Below are positions 36,714 through 48,341 of a stretch of 64,000 nt of DNA, piece after piece. Numbering within the stretch: the stretch's first letter is position 1; every line of letters starts with the position of its first letter. A program made the position numbers and the translations under genes. The stretch is from contig CM053327.1 of the NCBI GenBank assembly GCA_028583605.1, positions 22,927,629 through 22,991,628 of the forward strand, in the 5' to 3' direction. The notes beneath the pieces are model-generated. The model saw only the letters and a program-made list of their open reading frames with translations, had not been told where the DNA came from and ran no database searches. The stretch is from Dastarcus helophoroides (taxonomy: Eukaryota > Arthropoda > Insecta > Coleoptera > Bothrideridae).

Positions 36714-37720
36714 TTTTTTTTTAAGTTTAATCCACTCGCAACGGGCAACCCCATTGCGAGTAGGATGCGGAAACAAGGATAGATGGCGATGAACCACCTT
36801 CTTAAAAAAGGATAGGTTGCAATTTTTGGGGAAAACTCCTTTCGGTAACAAGTTCCATAACTTGGAAGATCTCTAGAAAAAAGAGTCTCCGTAGACTGAA
36901 GTCCTCACTGTGTCAAGCTGGACCGCACAGGAATTTGCTGTCTCCGACTGTCTAGTACGCCTCAAGAATCTTGCCCTTGGAAGGATCAATCCTATTAGTT
37001 CCTGCGAGCATCTTCCATGATAGTACTTGTAGAAAAGGGTCAAGTCATCAACCATACGCCTGTGCTCTAGATTTTCAAGAGAATCAGTCAGACTCTCGTC
37101 ATCAATTAGGCGAATAGCTCTTCTTTGGATTGAATCCAGAGATATAAAGTGTGTTTTGGGGCTGAACCCCAAACATGAGAACAGTATTCTAGTTTTGGCC
37201 TAACTTGAGCTTTGTATAGTGTTCATAGCCGATGAGATGTGAAGTACTTTTTAGCTCTAAAAAGAAAGCCTAGCTTTTGAAAGGCGGATTTGGCAATGGC
37301 GCGCACATGATCGTCCCAAGAGAAGTTAGTGCTAGCATTTAGTGCTAGGATAGATAGATTAGATCCCTTTGGAAGGATTTTACCGTCCATTAGTATGTTT
37401 GTCGCATTATCCCTTGATGTTTTCTTAGAGAAAACCGCGGCCTGAGTTTTTGAAGCGTTGAAGTCGACCAAATTGTTCTTACCCCGTTCCAAAATAATCT
37501 CGAGATCCCGATTAATTATCTGTATCAGCTGTTCCCTTAGTCGATCTGAAGAAGCGATAGATAATGGTTTGTCGGAGAAAAAAAAAAGATGACACAAGGT
37601 TACTATCATGTGCGTAGCTGTATATAGGATTGGAAGTTGAAGCTAAGAGATCGTTTATGTGTAACAGAAATAGAGTAGGAGCCAGAACAGATCCCTGAGG
37701 CACCCCTGCGTTAATCGCAA
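36714..37720 (-). mobile_element. 5'-truncated Jockey-superfamily-like non-LTR retrotransposon
   Basis: On the minus strand PQGSVLAPTLFLLHINDLL (about 37700) is followed by the box YAHDS, where the first catalytic aspartate of YADD is histidine. Then come NASKTQAAVFSKKTS and TNFSWDDHVRAIAKSAFQKL, and in another frame LDSIQRRAIRLIDDESL. Frameshifts separate the pieces. The poly(A) tail appears as poly-T at 36714-36722. AGTTA at 36709-36713 and 37721-37725 is the target duplication, and copy 1 of the host repeat has a single AGTTA at that place. Related 3' ends occur at 56659 and 57710. Confidence 0.82.
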
Positions 37721-37813
37721 AGTTAAGGGGAATTTGCTATGCTATATGTACTTATAAAAGTTAGAAGGAACTTAGATTGGTGCAACGGACTGGTCCTTGG
37801 TTATATTCAAAAA

Positions 37814-37894
37814 TTGAAATACAAATTTTGTCCCCTACAACCAAGAAATATTTTTAATCTTTCTTGGTTTCAGGGGACAAGATTTGTATTTCAA
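37814..37894. repeat. 35-bp inverted repeat at the end of repeat copy 2
   Basis: Arm 37814-37848 and arm 37860-37894 are inverted copies with three mismatches and an 11-nt spacer (TTGAAATACAAAT...CCAAGAAA). Copy 1 of the host repeat ends inside this sequence, so it may mark the terminus of the element. Confidence 0.6.
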
Positions 37895-40800
37895 GGAACT
37901 TAGATTTTCAAATTTGATTTTGCTCTACTAACAACATATTAATCCTTAGTAAAACTTAAACTATTTAGCCAAAATTGTAGGAAATTCCGAATCTATCAGT
38001 CAAAAATTGCGACCTACACGTAACAACATAAGTAGATACAGACCAACCGACAGAACTATGTAACAGTCGTTTTCTAATGGACAATTTTGGAGTTAATGGC
38101 AATGTAAAAATATAGCAAATTTTACGGTTATTTAGAAAAAGCTCTTCTTGATACATAAAGCTGTTCTTATTACAATTGATTTGATGCAAATTTTTCCTTA
38201 AATATAATCAGTTTTATGGTGAAAAGTCAAGTTTATAGCACTTACCGATAATTTAGCAAACTATAACAGCCACCGCCGCCCGATCATGGTATGTAATTAA
38301 TATTTTATTCAATAGGTTGAAAAAGGCTTCAGATCCAGAGTATGGGCACCAAACAATGGTTTCGATCTTGTTAGATTTCGTTAGTTTTGTATTTACAACT
38401 CGAATCTGAGGAATGTTTTGACAATGGTTTGGTTTTGCAATGTGGAAATGTACCCATGAAGGAAGATTTCTGGCAACATTTTTTGTTCTTGCAGAGCATT
38501 AATTAATGTATTTTGTGAATTAAAAAATTTTAATTATAGAGTAAATATCAGCAACTAAACGAATTATTTAAAACAAACTTATTTAATTCTAAAAGTATGC
38601 TTAAAATTAAATTTTGAAAAATAGTAGTATTGTAAATTCAACTGTTAAATAAATTATTTTTAATTATATGTGAGTTATAATGTTGTAAACCTGTTCGAAT
38701 TTAGGCTTCTTGTAGCGATATTGATGTAAGCACTTTCAGTTTTATTGACTTTAAAAAATCGATATGTATAGCAGGTTTGAAGTATCTAATTTCCAGTACG
38801 TAACACCCTACTGATTGGCGAGTTAACTATTGAATTCCTTCTAGGCTAAAAAGAGCCTGATAACTATTGTTAAATGTTAACTACTTTTCTTTAAGCTATA
38901 AAGATGAAATAATAATTCAGTATTAAATAGTAGAAATTTTTAATTTTTTAATTTTGAAATACTAGTATGTTACTTTTAACAAAGTTTATGTTAAACTAAA
39001 TTTTTTTTTAATTAAGATTTTTTTGCATTTTTCAATATATACTAAAAGATTGTAGATTAGCAGCTATTTCTATATTTAACCGAATAAATGTCTTTTATAC
39101 TAATACATATACACTGCCGATGAAAAGTTACGGAAACACTTATAAATGATATTTTGAAAGAAGGTAGAGGTTAAAAGTGAAATGTAATCATAGATGACCA
39201 CAATATCTTAAAAAGCAAAGTGTTTCTGATAATTTTGAACATTACTCTTCCCTATCAATTGAATATTTGCAGACCAGTCAAGGATGTATAAACTCAATCA
39301 AGTCTGTTCATATTTCGTGTTTGATGAATGTGTAAGGGTATACAAAAATTGAATTGAATACTCGTATATCTGAATTATAGTTAATTGCTTTCTTGTTTGC
39401 AATTCATAGTAATACGTTTTTGGGATAAATATAGTTTGTTTTTGTTTTGTCTGGGTAGCCTAAATTTGTTATAATTTAAAATAATTATTTTTTTTATTTT
39501 TTAAGTGAAAACATCTTTAGTTGCGTGGAGGATATGGCAGATTGAGGATATGTGGATCAAATAATAATTATATTTATCTTAAAAATGTATAAATACGAGT
39601 TGCAAATAAGCGAGCAATTAACAGTTAACTCAAATATTTTCAATTATTTTTTAATATAATGTTAGGTTTTCTCAACAAGTTTAAATAGAAAATTATAATT
39701 ATTAATACATTTGTTTCAGTTTTGAATGATAAATAAAAAAAAATATTGTTGCATTTTTTCTGATGTATGTATTTTATTGATTTTGATGTTTTTTCTCATG
39801 TTTGCCTTATAAAATTATATGCTTGAGTTCAAGTAAAAATATTGTTGCTTAATAACATAAACAGTACCTACATTAATATATCACATTTATCTTAATTTTC
39901 AATATTTGCAATCTGAATATGTAAAGCGACATAAAGTTAATAATTATTAAAATATTACCCTACGATAGAACATATGGTTAGAAAGGTGTACATTCTTACT
40001 CGCAATGAAATGTGATGTTATATAAGTATAAAAGAACAAATATAGTTTGGCCTGCTGTTACGTAAACGTAACTATACATAAATTCGCTGTTGGTCTTTGA
40101 ACCGATAATGCGTAAAGGTATGATATGGTGTATAGATCAACTTTAAAAATACAATACGTGTGAAAACTAAAAGAAAATTTTATGGAAAATATTTTCTCGT
40201 TTGTTACCGAAGTAATTGACCTTTTTTAGATCGTTACATTGATGTCTTTCGGGCTAAGGGTTCTTGTATTGTTATACTTTTTTAGTTTTGAATAAAACTG
40301 GCATTACTTATAAAAGAACAGATCTATCGACAGTATATTGATATTTTTATAATAAGTATACAAGAACAATTTGATTTTTATTAACATATTTAGGCAGCCA
40401 GATAATTACACAACGTGACTCTGTTGCAATTCCATTAATTATGACCACATATTAGAAGCCTTACTAAAGACCGATTTAATCGAAAAAAAGTCAGCCATTT
40501 AGAAGATACGCTAACCAACCCATAACCTCCATTAAGAGGGCGCTGCTCATCCAAAACAATAATTTGCGAAGTCGTTATTTACCACATTCATTAGCTGCAT
40601 GATAAAGCATACCTACTAGCCACAATGAAATATCTGTAACTAATGGCCAACAAATCTTTATGTAATTATTTCGTTGTATAATTTGTTGGATTTCCTTACA
40701 TTTGAAACTAGTATGAAAATAACTTCATACATTTTATACTTTTAGTTTCTTAAATCAACTGGTGCGGCGACAAGTAAAACAGAAATTTAAAAAATCAATG

Positions 40801-42843
40801 AACGCACAATCTGTATAAAAATAATTGTAAAATATCTGACACAAACTAAAAGATGACCTAAATAATTAATGCTCAATGCTCAAACGAAAGGGTTATTTAA
40901 TTTCAGAGCATATTAAATATTTGTTAATTTAAATATTTTACAAACTGGGCTCGATAAACTAAAATAAATATTTGTTGCCAGTTAGATTGTTATGTAGTGT
41001 GCTTTTTTGTTTTTTTAATTTGGAAACAAAAAATTACCTTTCATATATAATCAAAATTTTTAATTTTTTACATTAAAATTGTTTGTAAATTCAAACCGAT
41101 GAGGAATGAGAGGGGAATTTTAGGAAATTCATATTTTTAAGAGAGTGAAATAAGAATGCAGTGGCATTTCAAAATTACAGAGTATCAAAAAAGTTCAAAA
41201 TGCTTTGTAACCGAAAAACTTTTTGGAAAGAATCTAAGAAAAAAATAAATACACATTTGCCCGATTTTAAAATTAGTTATTGATGGGGAAGAGGAAGTCA
41301 ATAAAGAAGTTTTTGTACAAAAAAATCCCAAAAGCGTTTCATAATCCAAAACCCTGTCTTTGTGTTTTTCCCCAAATCTTCCTATTGTGTTTTTAATCTT
41401 TATTGTGATTAATTATCCATAATTTTTCTTAATGATAAATTTATATTTATTTTATTAATTTCGAAAAAAATAAGCTTTCAGGAAATGTTTAAAAGTTTAG
41501 GTTTTTCATTTTTTGAAAAATTATTTATCTAAAAAATAAGTAGGTAACAAAGTTCATGTGTCTGATTTCAGAAAGGACAGCTTCATTATAGACTTATTTA
41601 TATCTGACGATGTTCCATATATGGCACCACATGAAAAGCCAAACGCATTACAGACATGTTTTTTATGGTTGTTCTGATTTTATAAATTGGGTTGGTTGAA
41701 TGTAAAGTGTCAGTGCGATTTATTTATTGCTTTTTATACGGGAAAATCACTTTACATTATAGTCTAAACATTGTCCAACCGTGCGAAGCCGAAACAGTTT
41801 CCGCTTATGTATTTCGTGCTGCACTGTGTAGCTAAAAGGATTTGATGCCTATATTATAATCTGTTAAAAATTAGCAACCGAGATCCCCATAAATTATACA
41901 TCCATTCATTAATTAAATTAATGATAGAATGACATTTTTCTTGCATTTTAAATTTTAGCTATTAATAATCAAAATGTTATATGGAATAAAACCATGCAAT
42001 CTATTATTCCGAAAACTCGAAGTTCAATGACTCTCTTATTAGGTTTGTATCAATATAAATATTTCTTCAAGTTCATCATTACAAAAAACATTCGATAATA
42101 TATGTATACGATTGACTGTGGATAATAATATGCCAAAGCAGGTAATTAATAAAATTTATCGAATAGGTATTTTCTGTCATTTAGTGACAATGATATAATT
42201 ATTTTACCTTAGGACATCTGTATCTATACCTGTAGTAATATTTATTTATCATTTATTTTATTTTCAGGTTTAGTTCATATTGACGAATTGATAACAGTCT
42301 GTTTCCAATAGCGATTATATCATTTTGCATTGTTTACAAAATAACTTGGCAGAATTCATAAGAAAAATGAGGACGTTTTTATAGATTTTGAATTTTTTTT
42401 TCCAAAATCCCTTTAAATTAGAGACTTACGTAGACTTTTTCTCAGTTTGTTTATTATTTTGGCAGCTTTTTTGATTTTCTATAAAGGTTATGATTTTTTC
42501 CAAAACTTTGTCACAAATATGTTTTTGTTTACAATTTATAAATGTTCAATATTTTTTTAAATTTTGCTTCTTTTGTTTTAAAATTCAAAATTTAAACCGG
42601 AAATTATTCTTTTCCCAAAATTGCGATTTTAATGTCCAAAAACTACGATAATATTGAATTTAAAAAATGAATCCTTAAAGTGTTGCTGCGTGTGTGCAAT
42701 GATTTTTTTTACAAAGTGCGTATTAAAATTTAAAGTTACTTTTACCCTTTTTTTCCTTTTGAGGGCCATTATAGGCCCTGTCACCTAGATTCCAAATCCT
42801 TTGTAACTTCCACAAATTTGTTCAAGTCTCAATCAGCATTATA
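37895..42843. other. Long AT-rich region, no gene found
   Basis: No conserved exon or transposon protein was recognised. A small GC-rich patch at 38258-38284 has possible splice sites on both strands. Segment 42360-42700 contains the AAATTTCGA-type blocks. The rest is featureless at this depth of reading. Confidence 0.4.
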
Positions 42844-44323
42844 CAGCGTGTCCCACTAGTGCGGGAAAGTCCAATAGCTATGTTAAAATGAGGAATATAT
42901 GGATTATTCTTTTCACGGTGTTGTCACATTTCTCGAAATGTACAAATTAAAAATATTTTCAACTACACAGGGTGTTCCACTTTTCCTGGCCAGACACCAA
43001 CTTTTGTTTTTCAAATAGAAACACACATTTTTTATATTTTTTTCGGATTTTACATCAAAAATAAAGGGTACTTTCTGTAGAATAGTCTTATTCAAATATT
43101 CACGGTTTTTGAGTTATCTCGCTTGAAAGGTTTTTCTAGTCGATATTGGCTGCTTACATTATTTGATACTAACAGGTTATGCTAAGAGCTACTATGTCCA
43201 TTTTTTTATCAGATATTTAGTAAGGACGACTCTTCCGAATCGTGCTCCAAAAACTGCCCTGCGTTATACAGGGTGACCAAAATATCATGTCAAAATTGAC
43301 ACTTTAAAAATTAAAAAATTTCGAAAATTTTAAATGCAACACCCTGTATATTTTTATACCATGAGATGCAGAATTAAATTCTCTACAACTTTGCTACACC
43401 TGCTCATATACCTAAATTCATTAGTTTCTCATGAAATCTCATTTTTATGAAAAAATGCGAAGTTTACAAATAGTTTATTTGTAAGATAACGTAGTAGGCA
43501 CCTGTCAAAGGATAATCAATCAATAAGCAGTTACCATGAGCTTCTCCTACGGCGTACACCATATTTATTAATTCTTCTTTAGAGTAATTCATTTCACAAT
43601 TATTAGTGTAACTTTTCTATTGAACTTTATGTCACTCGAAAATTTGTATGATTATCCTTTGACAGGTGCCTACTACGTTATCTTACAAATAAACTATTTG
43701 TAAACTTCGCATTTTTTCATAAAAATGAGATTTCATGAGAAACTAATGAATTTAGGTATATGAGCAGGTGTAGCAAAGTTGTAGAGAATTTAATTCTGCA
43801 TCTCATGGTATAAAAATATACAGGGTGTTGCATTTAAAATTTTCGAAATTTTTTAATTTTTAAAGTGTCAATTTTGACATGATATTTTGGTCACCCTGTA
43901 TAACGCAGGGCAGTTTTTGGAGCACGATTCGGAAGAGTCGTCCTTACTAAATATCTGATAAAAAAATGGACATAGTAGCTCTTAGCATAACCTGTTAGTA
44001 TCAAATAATGTAAGCAGCCAATATCGACTAGAAAAACCTTTCAAGCGAGATAACTCAAAAACCGTGAATATTCGAATAGGACTATTCTTCAGAAAGTACC
44101 CTTTATTTTTGATGTAAAATCCGAAAAAAATATAAAAAATGTGTGTTTCTATTTAAAAAACAAAAGTTGGTGTCTGGCCAGGAAAAGTGGAACACCCTGT
44201 GTAGTTGAAAATATTTTTAATTTGTACATTTCGAGAAATGTGACAACACCGTAAAAAGAATAATTCATATATTCCTCATTTTAACATAGATATTGGACTT
44301 TCCCGCACTAGTGGGACACGTTG
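42844..44323. mobile_element. 1,480-bp near-perfect palindrome with TA target duplication
   Basis: Left arm 42844-43518 and right arm 43649-44323 are both 675 bp and are inverted copies with no length difference. In the outer 150 bp I count about four mismatches. The loop is 130 bp (43519-43648). The ends read CAGCGTGTCCCAC and, inverted, CAACGTGTCCCAC. TA lies on both sides (42842-42843, 44324-44325), as for Tc1/mariner-type insertion. Each arm also contains internal CAGGGTG boundaries at about 42969 and 43271, so it looks like a composite of smaller units. There is no transposase inside; it is a non-autonomous foldback element. A transcript through it would form a very long hairpin. Confidence 0.85.
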
Positions 44324-44325
44324 TA

Positions 44326-45800
44326 TATCTCGGCCTTTACAGCCAGGCTCAACATCTGACCTACACTCATTCTTTCCAGATCTTCTGGTCTTGATGTTTA
44401 TTTGTTAGTCAGATTATATCTGTATCTGGCAAGGTTTGGACAAGCACACACAATGTGAAAACTTGTTTCCTTTTCAGTCCCACACAGTCAATATCGCTCG
44501 TTTTCTGTTAGGATGAGTTTAACAAGGTGTCCTTTAACTTCCGGTGGCCAGTGAGCGGACCTAGTGCTTTGCTTAGTCTGCTTTTATTCATTGCAATAAG
44601 TGTTTCAGCCCTTGATTGCAAGGGTTTATCCATCAGCAGTCTTGCTTGCCTACAGGTAGTTACGTTCCTCCACCGGTTCAAACGAGCTGAGCCCGTTTGA
44701 GGTTTGTTCATATGATATTTTTGCCTTCAACATAAGGCACGCCTATGATCTATTTGGTGGGAATTTTCACAGAGCCCCCTCTTGCCAGTTCGTCGAGAAC
44801 CTCGTTGCCGTATATGTTGCTATGTCCGGGCACCCGAGCAAGTGTGACCTTGTTGGTTTCTCCCAGTCTATTAAGGGTATGCACACAGTCCCACACTACG
44901 GTCGAACTGGTGGTATGCCCCTCTAAGGCATTTAACGCTGACGCTGAGCGGTTATCAGTGCATATGTATGTAAATAGAGCGCCGAGGCGTCATGTTAATT
45001 TGGAAATTTGCGCATTCTAGAATGGCCCATACTTCAGTCATAAGGACAGAAGCATGTTTTCCCATTGGAATACTTTTCCTGTAATTATTGCTTGCAAGGC
45101 TGGATCCGACTGTAGTCAGACGTCATTTCCTTGGCTTACCACGATTTCTGGTTTTCCCCAATCTTTTCTGTTCGGGATAAGAATCCTATAATTCCGTCCC
45201 AACCAGAGTTTCCTGGGAGTGCGGTCTTGTTTTAGGGTAAAAGGTCTGTTGTTGAGATCTCCAAGTGTAGTATAACCTATCCTTGTTTCTCTCCAGTCCC
45301 CAAACACTTAAGTCTGTAAGGCGTCAATTTGACCCTTGTCTTAATGAATTCATCTAGGGGAGGTGTATTTAGCTCTACCTCTAGAGCTTCCGTTGGAGTA
45401 GTGCACATAGCCCTTATAGCAACCTTTAGGTATGTGCCCTGTAGGCTCTTTATCTGGTTCTTTGCCTGTGCTGTTTCTATCCTACTCCACCATATCACAG
45501 CAGCATAGGTTAAACGCGGTAACAATGCGGTTTTGTAGAGCCATAGCGCTACGCCTGGTTTTAAGCCCCAGGTTTTGCCCATGGCTTTTTTACACGCCCA
45601 CATAGTGGCGTGGAGTTTATTCCTTTGGATTTCCAGGTATTAATTCCATTTCAGTTTAGTATCCAGATACACTTCAAGATACTTTACCGAAGTCGAGTAC
45701 GTTATACGTTATTGCCTGCCACATAGATCTAGTGGTTCTATGGGAGTTGGTTTATATCTTCTAGTGAATATTAGGGCTGCACTCTTTGACGGGTTTACCG
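44326..45800 (-). mobile_element. Non-LTR retrotransposon fragment, end of reverse transcriptase plus RNase H and CCHC knuckle
   Basis: On the minus strand NPSKSAALIFTRRYKP (about 45790) is the end of a reverse transcriptase. It is followed by GVALWLYKTALLPRLTYAAV (about 45550), then an RNase H domain with TDNRSALSALNALEGHTT, VTLARVPGHSNIYGNEVLDE and LARGG. Then come LTGHRKLKDTL and a knuckle-like CGTEKETSFHIVCACPNLAR. Several stops and frameshifts make it inactive. The RNase H plus terminal knuckle suggests an R1/LOA/I-like lineage; the exact clade is not resolved. It abuts the palindrome on its 3' side and is 5'-truncated at the TC run. Confidence 0.8.
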
Positions 45801-45823
45801 TCTCTCTCTCTCTCTCTCTCTCT
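45801..45823. repeat. (TC)n microsatellite
   Basis: About eleven TC dinucleotides in a row mark the upstream limit of the RNase H-bearing retrotransposon fragment. The next ~370 nt up to 46194 have higher GC than the surroundings but show no recognisable frame. Confidence 0.8.
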
Positions 45824-46194
45824 GGTTAATGTCAGAACTGCCCCACGTGGAGCGCGGTCGTATCGCATCCCAGGAGAAGATTAAGCTTTCTCTCCGCTGA
45901 GTATTTAATCAGCCTTCTAATGTCGGCTGATGCCGGTATCTCGGTTTCGTACGGCATGTATACTAACGCCATTAGTACTTCCAAAGGATTGTGATTCAAT
46001 TTTAGACCTAGTTGTATGACACATAGATTCCACTATTGAGCTGAGGCATGAAGACTGCATTCAGCCCTTTGGCTATGATGCAGGTCCTTACTTTTTCGTT
46101 TGTCTTGGCATGGTATAAAATACCTTGCCCTCTCAAACCTTTTATTTCATTATTCAAGAGCCAAGGTCCTTAATATGATATCCCTAAAATAACA

Positions 46195-46570
46195 AAATAG
46201 TTCTTCTACGTAAATTAGGGTGCAAGTCACGCCCAGGAAAAATCCTTCAGACCAATTAGCTTAATATTTTTAATATTCACAGAAAAGGAAAAGCTTGTTG
46301 AAAGCTAATATGTGTATCAAAGACGACGATTTGATATATCTCTCCTTATTTCGACACCAGCATGCTTAGAAAATAGGAAAATTCAGCGATCTAGGCGTGG
46401 AATATTTTCAAGACTGAAGTGGTTTTGATAAACAAAGAAATTACTTAAATTAGAAGATCTTACGAAAATAAAAATATCCTAGTCCACAGCAACAGACAAG
46501 CAGCATTAAATGTACAGAGTCTTCGAAATCAGCTCCAGGTAAGCCAAGAAATTATGACCAGGTAAGGAGC
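46195..46570 (+). pseudogene. Jockey-like non-LTR fragment (reverse transcriptase start, possible RNase H scrap)
   Basis: KSFRPISLIFLIFTEKEKLV at about 46228 matches the RPISLTSxxxKTxEKLV motif at the start of Jockey-like reverse transcriptases. Around 46485 the frame reads ILVHSNRQAALNVQS, which recalls the SDSQAAIKAL motif of an RNase H. The distance between them is too short for an intact element, so a large internal deletion is likely. Confidence 0.5.
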
Positions 46571-47827
46571 AATAACACTAAACAATATACATGTTATGTA
46601 CCAAGCAGCTACTTTTTCAGTTTAGAATTATAAGACGTGCAATTGCAATAATAATTATTAATATAAGTTCCAATTAAAAAGTTCGTATTAGTATAAATCT
46701 ACAAAAAAGTGTATAACCCTTACATTATTAATATTTTTGGTACATTTCAAGTATAAGGTACTTGCAGCAGTTTTTTTAAACCCCAAGTACCTCATCCTTA
46801 ATAATACTCATTGGAATCAGTAACCGTTCTTGAAAATTTATTAAGCAATAAAACAGAAAAATTATTTTGGTTACGATTCTTCGCATATAATAAATGGAAT
46901 TGTCTTATTTATCTTGAAAGTCGTATATGCTATGAGCCTTATAATTTCAATATACATTTGGGCATTGATTAAAAAACGTGTACAATCTATGTATTATTTA
47001 TTGAATGCTTTTTAAGTTTGTAAATGTTTTTCGGAGAGTTTTTGCAATTATTTGACGTGGTGATTATAACATGCGCGTTTTCAAATGCAAAACAAATTGA
47101 TTGTATAAAAATTGCATCCAAGTATTGAAAATGTTTGACACAACACTGACTGATTTAACCAATGACAAAATTCAAATGTTATATACTCATAAAGCACGTT
47201 AGTTATCACCGCGTTATATTAAAATCTTGAAAATTTAACTTGTGGCACTCATAAGTACCCTGGATGTTGAATCTTATTGCCCAAACTAGATGCCATCGTA
47301 GTTTTGATCTCATAACTCATTATACAAAAATTCTAAAAGTAGAGTGAAAAAGTAGTGCCTTTAATTTGAGAATTATTTTAAATTGTTTATTATTTTTTGA
47401 CTATGTAACAGAGTAATATCACAAACATGTGATACAGTGATAAATTTGCTGTTCGATATCCAATAAAGCCTCCATGAAATCCAATAAAGCGAATGGTAGA
47501 AAGTATCACCAATTTCGACTCCGTCAAAGAGAAATGAGGTAGAAGAAAATCTGTTATTGATAATAAAAAATGTCGAAATGGGTTTTAATTTTAGCTTCAT
47601 CATATACTAAGAACCACTATAAGTAATTTTACTGATTGTTTCATAATTTAAATGTCGATATCAATTGTTTCTTTTTTTTTAAGTACATTTCATTTGTTTC
47701 TACTTATTATGTCACTGATATGCTGATATGCCGTGAAATAAAAAAAAAAAATGTTAAAATTACAATTACTTCCAAAAGTCGTAAAAGAAACTTCCAAAAT
47801 GCCTATATCAGTTAAAAGATAATTTAA
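46571..47827. other. AT-rich intergenic sequence, nothing recognised
   Basis: No exon, RNA gene or transposon motif could be supported. Confidence 0.45.
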
Positions 47828-48339
47828 ATCTGCATTAGATAGGTCAGAAAAATATAGGGTGTTCCATTTGAGATAACAAAGTTATCGCTGTTTGAATTGA
47901 CTAAAATGTACAGGCGTGAAATCACCACTCAGTATAATATTTTTTAATCTATGAAAGTTGTGCAAGATAGCGTCGTATGCCAAATATAAAATAAATATCT
48001 AGTTTCTGCAAAAAGATACGAAGAATTTCGTGGAACCTTGCATCTGTCAAATTTTTTTATAAAAATCCAATTATCTTAAAAACTATAAATTTTATTTATT
48101 ATTCAAAGTGGCCTTAAAATGTTAAATTAAATACAAAAATGCAAAAATATATGTATATGGTGTATTATTTAAAATAACGAAGTTGGTGTCAACTCCCAGA
48201 ATAACCGGAAATACTACAACTTTGCAAATATTTTAGTTGTGTTGGTCCTATCGTCTTTGATAAGTTGCCAAATTTTCAAATGTTTTAGATGAGTACTTTG
48301 TCAGATCTCGATCACGGCGATTCCCGGTGGGACACGCTG
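47828..48339 (-). repeat. Non-autonomous repeat, minus-strand copy, ending CAGCGTGTCCCACCGG next to TA
   Basis: This is the inverted counterpart of 17181-17665. Its outer end reads CAGCGTGTCCCACCGG on the minus strand beside TA (48340-48341), and its first 12 bases match the palindrome's terminus. The two copies are clearly homologous but diverged, with indels. This fits an old TIR-type family with several non-autonomous members. Confidence 0.62.
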
Positions 48340-48341
48340 TA

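Larger units (their letters stand above)
33670..37835 (+). repeat. Dispersed repeat, copy 2, interrupted by two retrotransposons and one extra segment
   Basis: Repeat pieces lie at 33670-34901, 35165-35186, 36593-36713 and 37721-37835, in the same order as in copy 1. The gaps hold a 260-nt segment of unknown nature (about 34902-35164), a plus-strand non-LTR element (35187-36592) and a minus-strand non-LTR element (36714-37720). Joining the pieces in order matches copy 1 closely, which shows that the three segments are additions to copy 2 or, for the first, a deletion from copy 1. Confidence 0.72.

Noticed and set aside
38258..38284. GC-rich patch with possible splice sites on both strands
   Set aside because: It is too short, has no supporting frame or partner exon, and is ambiguous in strand.
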